Source of the DNA: Fallopia convolvulus
Taxonomy: Eukaryota; Streptophyta; Magnoliopsida; Caryophyllales; Polygonaceae
Length of the DNA stretch: 64,000 nt
Reading direction: 5' to 3'
NCBI GenBank assembly: GCA_964016875.1
Contig: OZ024728.1
Location: 10,956,272-11,020,271 of the forward strand
Shown here: positions 1-11,596 of the stretch, in pieces
How the letters are laid out: each line of letters begins with the position of its first letter
Position numbering within the stretch: the first letter of the stretch is position 1
The notes under the pieces: model-generated
Told to the model about the DNA's origin: nothing
The model's input: only the letters and a program-made list of their open reading frames with translations
Database searches by the model: none
Made by a program: the position numbers and the translations under genes

Positions 1-1260
1 AGACGGTGATGGGCAGTGTCAGGTAGGTTTTGTCCATAATATTGTTATATGTATTGTTCCTTTGGCAGAATTATAGGGCGCTCTTTAGGGTCCACGCTTG
101 TCTTGAGAACGGGGGTATAGGAGGGTTTGCTTAGAACAAGACTCACAAATTGTGTGTCGATTTCTCAATAAGCTTGTGAATCATTGCCATCCTTTTTTTA
201 GCTTGGTTGCTCAGTGTTATGGTGTAGGATTGTTAGTAGTTAAACAAGTCGGCGACTCCTGCGACGTCGTCGACTTTGAGTGATAACGCAGCGGAATAAA
301 CAAACAAGAAGAACATTACCAAACTATAAATGACACATGATGTATAGTGGAAACTCTTCGTAAACCAACTAGTTTACTTAGAGAAAAACCACCCCATTCC
401 AAGGTTCTCAATTGGTCGGATTTCAAGAGTCCTTAAACTCGCTCTATTGATTTCTTGAGTGTTACAAAGCTCGATCTCATGTGTACAAGTTGAATCTCAC
501 AACCATGAACCACGCTCTACCATTGTACCTACACTCTCAACCTCACGCTATGCCTAAGAGCACTTGAGTACATCACTTGCACGAGTCCCACTAAAAAGTC
601 TTCTCTTTCTTTCTCACAAGATAAAAGTTATGCGCAACGTCTCAGCTTCTATCCTAAACACTAAAGTATTTAAAATAGAGGAAGTGAGAGATCTCGTGCA
701 ATATCATTTCCCATTCTATTTGGGAAATGACATCCACTCAATCCTTACAAATCGTTCCTAAAATATCATGGAAGCTCATATAAAAAATCACAAGAGAATC
801 CTAACATAATCTTTTGATTTTGCACTATTTTGTGATGATTTTCTCCATAAATAAACGTTCCATCTGTCTTGTAAACGATCAAACACGATCTGCATATTTC
901 TTCTACAAATAGTTTTCTGCTAGCCGATCATGTCAGTGACATTGTTGAGTCTGTTGATGTCACCGACTCTCCATGCAACTTCTAAGTCACTGCCTTCTTG
1001 GAACCATCAAAACTAAAACTTCTAACACATGGCTTACTTAGAAGGAAATAGATTGTCCAGATCCGTCATATTTATAGGGAAGTAAATTGTGTGGCTAATT
1101 ATTTAGTTCCTTTTGCTTTTTCTTTTAGTTTAGGATTCCATGTATTGTTTGACCTGTTGGAGGGTGTCATATCTTCGCTTACTGCTGATGTTAGGGGTAA
1201 GGCTATCCCCCGTTTGCTAACTACTTAGCCCATTTTGCCTTAATTAATAAAATTCCCCCC
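1..1260 (+). mobile_element. LINE 3' end: RNase H-like domain remnant, split by an LTR
   Basis: Translating 2-222 and then 1033-1227 gives one decayed RNase H-like C-terminal domain typical of plant L1-type LINEs. An early PLAELWG-like motif is followed by a segment ending in CYGLLRRK, then YREVNCVANYL, which matches the usual H-x-REGN-x-xAD-x-LA end. The frame resumes exactly when 223-1027 is removed. There is one internal stop in the part after the insertion, so the copy is dead. The tail after the stop near 1227 holds a short AATAAA-like stretch. The window starts inside the element, so the RT and endonuclease lie outside or are lost. Assignment to LINE is by protein pattern only. Confidence 0.75.
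223..1027 (+). mobile_element. Solo LTR, about 805 bp, inserted in the LINE
   Basis: The segment starts TGTAGGATTGTTAG and ends CTTCTAACA, so it has TG/CA termini. It is flanked by TATGG on the left and CATGG on the right, a nearly perfect 5-bp target duplication. Removing it restores the reading frame of the surrounding LINE RNase H domain. There is no internal coding region or primer-binding site, so it is a solo LTR left by LTR-LTR recombination. A partial copy of the same LTR lies in the opposite orientation at 46160-46511. The superfamily is not proven; the ends and length suit Ty1/copia. Confidence 0.8.
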
Positions 1261-2835
1261 TGAGGGGACGGAGAGTACTACCTCTCCTTCAACCATAAAA
1301 AGTTAAGCAAGTTATATGGCTAACAAATCCTAAAATGCCCCAATTTTCATCCCCTCAAATTAGATTTATGAATAGTTTCTATACTCATTTCTCACTCATT
1401 CTATTCTCCTCCTCTCCTTCATAGCTTCTGCCATAAACCACTATCCACCGAAAAGTACCTTGTGGCACCGCTCGCCAACTACCTTGAGCTGCCCCACACG
1501 ACTCCTTGCAAAATGTCACCTACGGAAACCTATTTCCATCAAAACCTTCACCACCAACCACCTCGTACCACCCCTTGCCATCATCTATCGTCTGCCATCC
1601 GCCGCCACCACTCGACATCCACACCACCCTCATTGTTGTATTGCACAAATTAGGGTTAGTTCTTTTACATAAACTAATAAATCCATTTACATTAAATTTA
1701 AAGTTACACGAATTAGGGTTATAACATTTACCTTGACTTCTTGTGTGCACTAGGTTTGTCTGATTTATTTTGTGATTCTTCTGTGCAGATTGTTTGCTTT
1801 GCTTGATTGAGCTGATGTGTTTTGTTTTCTTTTTTTTTTTAATCATTAAGACATCCTTTGTTTCCTTGAATGTGTTTGTAATTCTTCCTACTTACTAAAT
1901 AGCTATCTCGACATGAACTCCCAAGGTATACAAAAATTTCGCCTCACTCTTAATGAGGGAGTCCTATGTTCTTAATGAGAGTGTTTCATTCTTAACGAGA
2001 GAATCTGATTGATCTTAATGAGAAGCGTGTCGTTTTTAACTAGAGAAGGCACCCTTTTGAATGATTCTTAAAGAGAAAAATCCTTATTGGAGCACTTCTT
2101 CAAGAAAGATATAATTGGAAATGGCCAGGGAAAGATGTAGGGAGAGATGAATGGAATACTCGAAAATCATTTGCATCCAATCGCTCACATGCAAAGGGGC
2201 AATTGTAAGGATAAAATTTCCCAAATAAAGTTAGGCAAATTTGCATGGATGCTACAAATAATGTTGGTAAAATAAAAATACCCTTATTTAAGTTAAATAG
2301 AAAAGGAAGTTCTATATGACATTTTGATATAAAAATTGTATTTTTTTTCATTTTCTTTTATATTAAAAAAGAAAAAGAAATTAATGTATATGAAAATAAA
2401 TATAATAAAATATTTTAAGTCGCCATTTCAATGATAAAATTTGAAAGTGACAATTAAATTAAAGATCTAAATATGATGATAGAAAAAACTCACTCCCAAA
2501 TTCAAAGGGAAAAAAAAAGAAAACAAAATTTTACCATTGAAGGCTGAGATTCAATCTTTGTGATCTTCCCTCCCCTTCATCGTTAAAAACGCTCTAGTAT
2601 CCCCAAACTCCCTAATTGGCTTCAAACGCCGCCGCCTAGCGGGTCCATAGACCCAAGCTCGTCCTCTTTGCCATCGCCGGTGAAACAACGTTCACCTTCA
2701 CCCTCTCTGCCCAACTTCGTTGGCGTCGACAACAAGGGATTCTGTTCTTGCTTCACTAGCGGATTTTGGTCTTGAAAGGTTTAACTAGCTTAAGATCTTC
2801 ATCTCCCTCTGATTTTGATTCGATTTCGGAATCTA
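1261..2835. other. Intergenic, no supported gene
   Basis: Short overlapping frames on both strands at 1460-1850 show no recognisable domain and look like chance. Between about 1940 and 2070 a short phrase resembling CTTAATGAGAG recurs about five times with changes, a degenerate minisatellite. From 2560 to 2830 the sequence is richer in C and G and resembles a plant 5' UTR or first exon, but no coding frame continues from it. From 2340 to 2560 it is simple AT-rich DNA. Confidence 0.5.
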
Positions 2836-2924
2836 TGTTACAAGCTAGACAAGAGAGAGCGAGATGGAAAATTATGAGAGGGAAAAATGATCTTCATTAT
2901 TATGTAGTTGTCTATTACACCACA

Positions 2925-5792
2925 TGTAATACCCGCAATTTCTAATAAAAGTAAATGATTATTTTTATTAATTTAATTATTTCTTTAAAAAAAACAAGGT
3001 TATTCTTTATCATGATTTTTCATAATAGTAATAATAATTTTGGTTAAAATTTAACTTGCAATAGCAAATAAAAATTTATATAATAAATAATAAATAATAT
3101 TTTGATTTAATTTCCGTTAACTTAAGATTCTAATAAAAAAACTGACGGAATTGAAAGGAGAATAAAAATGTGAAAGGTGGGACTCGAACTCTTGACCTCT
3201 TGCACTCCACTTAAACACTCCTCCCGCACCACTATGCCATCATGTAATTCTTGTTTCTTAAGGAAATAATTATTATCTTATTTCTTTCTCCTTCTAAAAG
3301 CTTTCAAGAAGCCTTCAATGGAGGTCTTGTCCCATCAACGAGATGTGATGGATGGCCAACCCTTCTTCATGCACCACCTCTCTTCTCAACCATCCACTCT
3401 TCTCTACCTCTCCAAGCTACCTCCCTTGTCATCCAATCTTCTCACTTCTCATCATGGTGGAGTTGTTTCAAGCTCCTTTTTCCTCTCTGTAAAAAGGGTG
3501 TTTAGGGGAGGAGATAGACACACAAACACCACCAATTTCCTCTCCTTCACTCCATTTTCATCCTACTTGATCAAAAAAATTTCAGATTTGATTTTCTTAA
3601 TTCCAAAACCATTTTTTTCTACAATTTAAAGGGGCTGTTTTTTTTTAATTTCCCGACACACCGCCATGACGGTCGCCCCTGCACCACCATTGGCCGCTGG
3701 AACCACCAGGGGCGCCACCAGCACCGCCGACCACCGCTCGGAGCAACTGCATCCTCGCCATGGCTGATTCATGTGAAGAAGGAGAAGCAAGGAAGAAGAA
3801 GTGTGGTAGTTTGGGCCTTTTTATTGTATTGGCATGAAATTAAAAAAATTAATGAGGCCCATTTGCATTTTATTAAACCCATCATCAGACATCATTTAAG
3901 AAGAAAATGAAAAGGAAATTCGACCATATCAATTTCCATCTCGTTTTGCGTGCCCATTCCGATCCCGTAATCTCTCGGTATAATTCCCGACTCGTAATTT
4001 TAAGTAATATCTTTTTATAAAGTAATTTCTACATATACATATTATTTATTTAAATTAATTAAATAAATATTACAAGTGGCTAATATAAAGGAATTTATGG
4101 AATTAAATTCATTTGCATGGCCATCTAGCTAGTTTATAATTTTTATAAAATTATTTAAGTCCTCGCCTTAGAATAATAATAAGGGAATGTTATTATTGGG
4201 TTATTAAAAATAAATTATTAAATTAAATAATTTAGAATAAATACCTTACTCTTAAAGAAAAGAAATTAGGACAAGGTTGTTATAAGAAATGAAATAAGGA
4301 TTTTAAAATAATTCATTTCTTTATTTTATCTCGGATTACTAGGTCATGCTTCTAGTTCTCTAAGTCATATTAATTTCCGAGCCTTCGATTATGTTCAAAC
4401 GAAATTCAAGGAAAGTGGATATTCTCCTTGAAACGTTTTTTCGATATCTCGATTCCGTTAATCTTCTCTATGTTGGGAAGAAACTTGCTTGCTTATATAA
4501 ATGAACATAGGATATATCGATTGCTAGAAATAACGACATTTTATTATCGTTATTATTATTCGTATGCTAGAAATGAACTTAGGTCTGTTTGTTGTGGCCT
4601 TGCTTGTTTCAATCACTTTTCGAGATTTGTTATGGATTTAAGATAGAATAAGGGATGCGGGTTTGGCCCCAAACATCTCTCTATAACATGTCGAGTGGTA
4701 CGGCTTTACTCCCTCTCTTCCCGCGACTTAAAGATCATGATCAATGTCCGCTTCTATTCGTTAGAGGGATGTTACAACCTAGCTAGGTGACGGAACTCCG
4801 TTCCATATGTGGACTCGGCTCTTTCATAGCCTCCACCCCCTTAAAAATAATAGATGATATGAAAAGTTTTGACACGTAATAAAGATAAGTGCTAGTACAC
4901 ATTAATTAAAATGAACCGAGTTGGATTAGTACAACTTGGAAGACCAACCCGACTCTCGGCTTTTCGACGATCGTCTTTCCAATATGAATGCTTATTCAGG
5001 CTTGTCAATGGGGTTTGGTACTTAAGCGCCTTGGGGCTACCTCCCTGATGAGGTTGATCGAGGTTCGAAAAAGAGTACGAGAGGCTTTCTAAAACTTGAT
5101 GTGTAATAAAACGTTCCCGACATTAATTGTACTCTAAGAGGAACTACAATCTCATAGTTTCCTTCGCTTTTGGATCCAAGTTTATCTCTCTTCGAGATCA
5201 ACTAAATTCTGTCCTTATATGCTCCACAAAATGATTATAACTTCCAAGTACATCCTCCCTTTATCTCCTTAATGAAATAATGAAAGTACCAAACCACCCT
5301 TGAGAATTTTCATTCTCACTTGCTTAGTCTCCTTAGACGAATTTCGCTATTTTTGCCTCATATTTCTCGCCCTTTGCGACAAATATCTAACTCTAGGAAG
5401 TTCCCACCTAATTTTTGAAGACAAAGGCTAGAAGGTAGTTATGCAAGGATAGAAGGTCAAAGCAATATGACGTTGAAGGAAGGAAGAAATTTTCATAGAG
5501 CAAAGCATTCAGAAGATGGTGCATCAGCTCTTCCATTTTAAGCTAAGCAAATAATAATCATATGAGTTGTCTCGGGGAACGAATGGGCTTTATATTCCGC
5601 TGCTACATTCATTGTAAAACAACTACCGTTGTAATAAACGAATGTTCTCTTTAATGAATAAAATTTTTGCTTTTAGTTCATTGTCCTTTAATCATGTTTA
5701 ATTAAATTATTTAAAGCCTTGGGTTACTTTGGACAGGAAAAATTCGAGGTCTTTGGCGGTAATACCCATCGTTGCAAAATAAGGGTGTTACA
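2925..5792 (-). mobile_element. Solo LTR, 2868 bp, target duplication CCACA
   Basis: Plus-strand termini are TGTAATACCC and GGGTGTTACA, a nearly perfect inverted pair, flanked on both sides by CCACA (2920-2924 and 5793-5797). It sits in the short LTR of the copia relic. A second member lies inverted at 57845-62313. Matching blocks include the terminal region with the TAATACCC / TCGTTGC phrases and the GCGGACAT-GATCATGATC block (about 4730-4760 here). There is no coding sequence, tandem LTR pair or primer-binding site, so it is best read as a solo LTR from a long-LTR Ty3/gypsy element. The TGTAACACCC start recalls Tekay/Del chromoviruses, but that assignment is tentative. Confidence 0.85.
3178..3245 (-). 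promoter_or_regulatory. tRNA-like Pol III box pair inside the solo LTR
   Basis: On the minus strand there is an A-box match TGGCATAGTGG (3239-3229) and, 38 nt further on, a B-box match AGTTCGAGTCC (3190-3180), followed by a T-rich stretch. Spacing and order are those of a tRNA gene internal promoter. The element's other copy has an equivalent pair about the same distance from the same LTR end (61942-62005). It is not a complete tRNA, since no paired acceptor stem was found. It may be a tRNA-derived module or a decayed tRNA gene. Confidence 0.55.
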
Positions 5793-5929
5793 CCACATAA
5801 TAGAGTATTTATACTCTTTATAAAAAAGACAAAATATTAACGAATTACAATACCTAACGCCATCCCTCAAGCTAGGCATGTTTAGGCAAAAAGATGCCAA
5901 TCTTGGACAAAATTAATTGCTTAAGAACA

Positions 5930-6735
5930 TCAACTAGTTGTTGAGTAATTTGGGACGTAAGACAATTGCAACAACCCCTTCATGACTTTGTCCCTAGTAG
6001 AATGCACATCAATTTTTATGTGCTTAGTTTGTTCATGTTGTACAGATTCTTAGCAATCCAAATTGCTGAATTATTGTCACAATATAGAACAACCGACTTG
6101 ATAGAAGAAACTCCCAAGTCTTCAAGCAATCTCACAAGCCAAATCACCTTTATTGCCGCCTGAGTCATTGCCCTATATTCATCTTCAACTGAGCTTCTAG
6201 AGACCAAACTATGTGTCTTGCTTTTCCGTCTAATAGGAGATCTTCCACACATTAAAATGCACCCAGTAATAGAATGCCTGGTTATGGCACAAGATGCCCA
6301 ATTAGAGTCTGAGTAGGCTAAGAGAACAAGGTTGTCACACCTATTGAGAAAAATACCGCAATCAATAGTGTCTTTGACATATTTGAGTGTATGTAGAAGT
6401 GTTGAATAATGTGAAACTCTTGGAAAACACTTCATGAGATGAGAAAGAGTTTGCACAACAAAGCACAAATCTAGCCTTGTATTTGTGAGAAATTTAAGTT
6501 TCCTTATTAGAATTTTGTAGATAGTAGGATCATGTAGTAAATCATCTTTATTAGGCATCAATTTGGAAAGCAAAGGTAGAGGTGTGCATAAAGGAGAAGA
6601 AGCCTCACCAAAATCACCAAAACCAATCTAATCCCTTGCAAGCTTGGACTATGTCAATGCAATCCCACTGTCAAGATAAGTAACCTCTAGTCCCAGAAAA
6701 TAATACAATTGACCTAACTCTTTAAAATTGAAAAT
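5930..6735 (-). pseudogene. Copia reverse transcriptase C-terminus and RNase H, decayed
   Basis: The minus-strand translation has the copia signature FKELGQLYYFLGLEV followed by the SGIALTQ-like segment. A stretch then matches the RT-RNase H connection (TNTRLDLCFVVQTLSHLM), and the RNase H motif YSDSNWASC is followed by TRHSITG. A later segment with YCDNNSAIWIAKN is the usual copia RNase H region. The piece between 6574 and 6649 needs a frame change and the last segment has stops, so the gene is dead. Upstream of about 6735 the frame turns into unrelated sequence belonging to the next element's LTR. Confidence 0.85.
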
Positions 6736-7670
6736 TGATGCGACTCCGACCTTGGAAGCCCAGTAGGAGGATGACGCCTTGACCTTGCACTCGAACAGAC
6801 CGGTCACCCGTGCCTGGGCCAATGCCATCACTGCTAGGACTTAATCCTGGTGTCGAGACTCTCGGCGGGCCATGGCGCGCCCGTTATCTTGCCCATGCAT
6901 GTGACCTTGCTTACCCTTGACCACTCCACTGAGGAACCTCGCATGTACTTGTCGGCACCATAAACCCTTTCAAACATGCCAGACACCTCGGAAGCCATTC
7001 CAACAGTGTGACATGAAATTCTTCGTCTAGCCTTGTTGTGTGCGCCAACATGGCGGGCTCTTGCCAACGCCCTTTCCAGCGTGTCGTGCCCTTGCCGACA
7101 CCGTACCAAGAGTGCCTTTGGCCTTGTCTTGACACTTGGGTGTCGATGGCCAAGGACATCCATCATTTCATGCTTTAGTTAGTATCTTTCCATTGTTAAA
7201 CATTGCTACTTTGGTTTGTATGTTTTAAGAAGGTCTTTTATGGGCCTTTGAACGTTGGGCCTTGTGTGCTCACAAGCCATAGCCGCCACTTTGTTTTAGG
7301 TTTAGGGTTTTCTCTAGCCTCCTCTATATAAGGGGATCAAGGCTACTATGCTTAGGTTACGTACATTTTTATCCGAATTCAAGTAGAGAGATTTTTCCTT
7401 CTTATTTGGATCATGCGCCTTCATTTTTACGTTCTATCAAAAGTTCTCCAAACACATCCAATCACCATAACATTGGTTAATCCTCTCGATTCTCATCACG
7501 TTGAGACTCACCTTTTCTCGTTCCATCACGTTTGGATCGAGACTCTTTGAGAACCATAACATTGGTTCTCATTCGTTACAAGAATTCCTCTATGCCAATC
7601 CGTGACCCACTTCATGTTCCAACGATGATTTGTGGCATTCTTGAATCCATTCGAAAATAAGGCCGTATAA
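6736..7670 (+). repeat. 5' LTR of the gypsy remnant
   Basis: It starts TGATGCGACTCC immediately after the copia relic and runs to the primer-binding site at 7673. A TATA box (TATATAAG, 7325-7332) sits after the phrase TTAGGGTTTTCTCTAGCC, as in many plant LTR promoters. The right edge is uncertain by a few bases because the terminal CA is not clear. A GCATCA ending at 7680 would mirror TGATGC but overlaps the primer-binding site. No second LTR exists in the window for comparison. Confidence 0.55.
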
Positions 7671-7672
7671 GC

Positions 7673-7685
7673 TGGCATCAGAGCC
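7673..7685 (+). other. Primer-binding site, initiator tRNA-Met type
   Basis: TGGCATCAGAGCC differs by one base from the standard plant primer-binding sequence TGGTATCAGAGCC, complementary to the 3' end of initiator tRNA-Met. It lies directly after the LTR and about 760 bp before the first gag codons. The interval 7686-8434 is an AT-rich untranslated leader with no supported gene. Confidence 0.7.
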
Positions 7686-8434
7686 AAAAAGCGTGTAAGT
7701 CTTGTTCACCCCTTATTTGTTCAATTCACACGTCTTTCATCCATCTATCCATCCATAGAATACCTCGCTTTCACGATCTTGTCATCTAGGGTCCCCGAAT
7801 TTTTTTCTTTGCAGCGATTATTAATAAAATAATCCACGTCCTTTTGCTCGACCTTTGCTTGATTTTGGTGATATTTTTGCATCTTTGTCTTGTTATTTGC
7901 ATGATAATTTTGCCTTGACCTTGCCTATTTCTAGATTAATTGTCGAGCATATCTTGTTACCATTTTGGTGTGGATAGAGGATCAAAATCCCTATCCAAAT
8001 CATATTGTTATAGAAAGATATCTTCAATAGAGGATAAAATTCATATTGGTTGATATTCGGCCATTTAAAAAAATCTTTTCCTATTTGGTTGAGGATAAAA
8101 TCCATACCAAATCAAAACAAAAAGGAAAGAAATAGTTCGGCCGTTTATATATAAAAAAAGAAACAAAATCAAATCAAATCCTCTCTTCTCTACAATCTTG
8201 CATCAATTGGGCAACTACCATCATAGCCAATTCACATATCTCTTTCTTTCTTCATTCTTTTGATTGCTTCAACTTGCATTGATTGTATATTGTTGATCCT
8301 TAATTCTTGCATAAGTTCGAGTGACCTTAAGCCATCCATACCTTATTTGTTCATGTGGATTGAACATCTAGGGTTGGCCCTACTTAACCGATCTCTAACT
8401 CTTGGACTTGTGTTGTGAACACTTGACTTCCTCT

Positions 8435-10223
8435 ATGACTGGGGTGACTTTAGGTACATTGTCTGAGTTTGGAAACGATGAAAGTCGAGGAAGAAAGGAT
8501 CCACCGCCGCCACCACCAGCTGACCAAGAGGCAACGCTTGCGGCTCCTGCAGGTAAGGACGCTCGGATAGTGGAACTCGAACGCCAACTGGCCGAGAGTA
8601 ACACGCAATCCAAGTGCACTATGTCGCTAGAGCTTGTGATTGCGTCGGAGATTCAAAACCAAGCCACTGAGGCTAGTGCCGAACTTGTCTACGTTTGCGC
8701 CAAAGGCAAGGGCCATGCACAACCTCGTCACAATACGGCGCGATGCATCGCATGGAGTCGATTAAAGAGAGTCGACCGATCCATCATGATCGGTATGATA
8801 GTGGCCGTGAGACCACGGATCACCGATAGTTGGCACGCGACTACATGAACGAACAGGTTTACGACGTCCGTTCAGATGGTGAGTACGACTCGGAGGAATA
8901 CCGAGGTCGTCACACAAGTGGCTCCAAGAAGAAAAAGACGGCCAAGTCACCGACACATGTTTACTCTACCCCAAAGTGGAAGCAAGGGGAAAAGTATTAC
9001 TATGACGTTGATGACTACCGGGTGGAAGACTTCTATGAGCACCAAAGTGCTCGTAGCCCCTATTCGGAACCCAAGGACCCCTATAAGGAGTTCGATGAGG
9101 ATTCCGATGTGGATAGATATGATCACACGGAGGTCCAAGACCCTAAGGAGCATGAAAATCATCCCAAGGATTGGGTTCCGCCACAAAATTAGCGAAGAAC
9201 CGTGCCAAGTACAATCGGGCCTATGGCACGCCAAGGACACCTATGCCGCGTCGTAGGCATGACTGGGATCGAGAGGACGATCGACGTCCTTGACGTCACC
9301 ATGGGAACGATGACAATGATGGCTACGGGCGTGGGCCAACCTGCAACCGACGCCGTAGGCGACCACCCTCTCCGAGACGCTGCAACCCCGGTGCCGACCA
9401 AGATAACCGTCGCGATGCAAGGAACCTTCAAGCCGCTCATCGATATGTAAAGGTAAAATTCGAACCCTTTTACGGTTTTTATGAACCTGATGTCTTCCTT
9501 GAGTGGTTACAAGGAGCTGAGCATACTTTAAAACATTGTGGTTTTGCGGACAACGAGAAAGTGGAAGTTGTCACTTTACACTTCCATGGGGCCGCCCGGA
9601 AATGGTGGAACCGCTTTGAATCCGAAAGGGTTAAACGTGGTCAACCACTCATTCGGGAATGGCACCAACTCGTCTACATCCTTAATAAGAAGTATATTCC
9701 CGCTGATTACAAGGATAAGATGCACATGGAAATTATGAGGACTAGATAAGGGTCTATGACTCCGGAGGAGTACTATGGCAAATTGGAGGACATGTTTTTC
9801 AAGGCCGGCATTAGTGCCTCTCCATCGGTCATGAGGACCCGATTCTTGTCGAGTCTTAGATAATCCATTGCCGACAAGTTGGTGATACTTACTATCAAGG
9901 ACCTTAATTCTCTTGTTCACAACGCCATGCAAATCCATAAACAATAGACTCGAGCTAAGACGCCTTGGTTGTCTCAAAGGTTTGTTTCTACCCCTAATCA
10001 ATTTGGTTTAAGTACTAACCATTCTACTCGTTCCGTGTCTACTTCTAAGCCAGGTGCTACTACAAAAATGAGCCAAAACAGTCCCCCGCCGAGTGTTCAC
10101 CGAGAGTGTGCCACTGCGTCCGCCGCCGAGCGCACTTGCGACATGGCATGTTACAAATGCGGTGGTCGTGGCCACTTGCAATGTGATTGTCCCAACCAAA
10201 AGAAGGTGTTATTTTTGGCCTAA
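8435..10223 (+). pseudogene. gag of the gypsy remnant, frameshifted
   Basis: Pieces in different frames line up as one gag. A start near 8435 leads into a proline run and a short coiled segment (RIVELERQLAES). A charged region follows, with Tyr- and Asp-rich text at 8830-9190. The capsid-like core holds EWLQGAEH, then HFHGAARKWWNRF and REWHQLV. A zinc knuckle CYKCGGRGHLQCDC (CX2CX4HX4C) closes it at about 10150-10192. Stops at 9189, 9747, 9862 and elsewhere plus frame changes make it non-functional. In an intact element this protein would form the particle and bind RNA. Confidence 0.8.
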
Positions 10224-10401
10224 GGGGAGCCTTACGAGAGTCAAGAGGAGGAAGAGGAAGAGCCACCATTCGAGGCGCAAGCAACCGAGTACCATTGTGA
10301 CTCTTCAGAAGGCCTAGGCGTGTCCAAGGTCACCTTGATCACTCGCCGGATCTTAAGCATGTAGGAGGCCATCAACACCGATCAACATGAATAATTGTTC
10401 G

Positions 10402-10890
10402 ATTCCTGTTGTTTTGTCAAGGACGTCTCCTTGAGCATCATAATAGAGGGAGTTGTGCCAATTTTCTCTCCCAAAAGGTGGTCGACCACTTCAACTTGCC
10501 AACAACGCCTCATCCCGCCCCTTTCAAGCTACAATGGATCTACAATGACGGCGGCGACTGGGTAAAAAGGCAAGTGCTTTTCTCCTTTTCAATTGGCTTA
10601 TATAGTGACACGATTTTATGTGATGTCACACCCATGCACACCACACATCTTTTGTTGTGGCGCCCATGGCAGCTCGACCGTTGCATGTTTCACGATGGAT
10701 CTTTGAACACTTACATGTTCAATTTCCATGGTAAACGCGTGAACTCTTACCTTTGTCGCCTAGTGAAGCTCTATAGAACGAAGTCGAAAGGTAGCGCCAA
10801 AAGACTAGCAACAAGGACACCACCTCGCAGAAAGATACCTCCTCGGCCACCCCCATTGTTTTGCAAGATGTTATTTTGGATAAAAATTTG
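10402..10890 (+). pseudogene. Retroviral-type aspartic protease remnant
   Basis: A segment around IIEGGSCANFLSQ, then LPTTPHPAPFKLQW and FSIGLYSDTILCDVTPM, matches the protease between gag and RT in plant chromovirus-like elements. The catalytic Asp-Ser/Thr-Gly triplet is not intact; the region reads as a Gly-Gly-Ser stretch preceded by a frame change, as is common in this subfamily. The LLGRPW motif is altered to LLWRPW. The frame ends before any RT motif. Confidence 0.6.
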
Positions 10891-10968
10891 ACAAGCAAAT
10901 CTCTGCCCTAGATTGGGGAACGATCGAATCGATAGGTAAGTGAATACTTCGAGAAGGTGATAATTTTT

Positions 10969-11337
10969 TGTGATACAAAGGACAAAAGCTCTCTTTTTTT
11001 ATTATCTCTTCTGTAACCAGTGTGTGTACATGTATAAATCGTTAAAATCTACCTATAAATCCCCTTAGACCAACGTTCGTTCCCCACTACCCATGATCTC
11101 CGAGTTTACAAGGCATATCTCTATCCACTTCCCAGCATATCGGAGGTGCGAACCGTCATAGCCGTTGTCCTCTGAGCGCGCTCCTCTTCCCCATGACGGA
11201 AGCCTTCTACCTTCACCTAAGTGACTGATGATTTCTCTTCATTCCTAGATTCTTCTACGATAAAGCCACCCGGTGACTTTCTTGTCTGCTTTTGGGCTCG
11301 ACTTATCAAATGGGCTGAGGAGATTTTGGGCCTAACA
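10969..11337 (-). repeat. Candidate 3' LTR of the Tat element
   Basis: On the minus strand it would start TGTTAGGCCCAAAATC just after a purine tract (ATTTGAGGGTAT) and end GTATCACA. The TG/CA termini and the preceding tract support the start; the far end at 10969 is a best guess because the 5' LTR is not in the window. The 75 bases between the gypsy protease remnant and 10969 are unassigned. Confidence 0.45.
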
Positions 11338-11596
11338 ATACCCTCAAATCCTGGTCCAAATCTTTTAGGCGGGATTTGGATCGGATTTGCCACGTGAGCT
11401 ACAGGCAGCGTATGACACGCGGCTTAACCCTGTCCGTCCGATCATCCTCGGGAGGATGAAGAGTCGCATCGTTCTGGCTTTAAATGCTCAAGTCCAGACC
11501 TCTTCGGAGATACGCGTTGATCTCTCTGTTTCTTGCCTCATCATCTTCTTGCTTCAATTCAAATTCTTTTCCCTGTTTTCTCATCACACGTTCTCC

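Larger units (their letters stand above)
2836..6735 (-). mobile_element. Ty1/copia element relic: 3' part of pol plus short 3' LTR
   Basis: Read on the minus strand this is the end of a copia pol (6735 down to about 5930), a polypurine stretch GCTTGAGGGA, then an LTR from 5862 to 2836 starting TGGCGTTAGG and ending CTTGTAACA. Once the 2868-bp insertion and one copy of its target duplication are removed, this LTR is only about 154 bp. The element is cut at about 6735 by the neighbouring gypsy LTR, so gag, integrase and most of RT are missing. The LTR ends are inferred from TG/CA termini and the adjacent purine tract; no second LTR is present to confirm them. Confidence 0.65.
6736..10893 (+). 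mobile_element. Ty3/gypsy element remnant with 5' LTR, gag and protease
   Basis: Order on the plus strand is LTR, a tRNA-Met-type primer-binding site, an untranslated leader, gag, then protease. Coding is lost after about 10890, where the Tat-derived sequence takes over, so RT, RNase H, integrase and the 3' LTR are absent. The protease pattern (CDVTPM then a WRPWQLDR segment in place of LLGRPWQ-D) is that of plant chromovirus-like gypsy elements. Many stops and frame changes show an old copy. Confidence 0.75.

Noticed and set aside
1460..1846. Small protein gene
   Set aside because: Frames overlap on both strands, are short, and have no recognisable sequence or start context.
6834..7166. Minus-strand frames of 82 and 110 residues
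   Set aside because: They lie within the gypsy LTR and have no domain.
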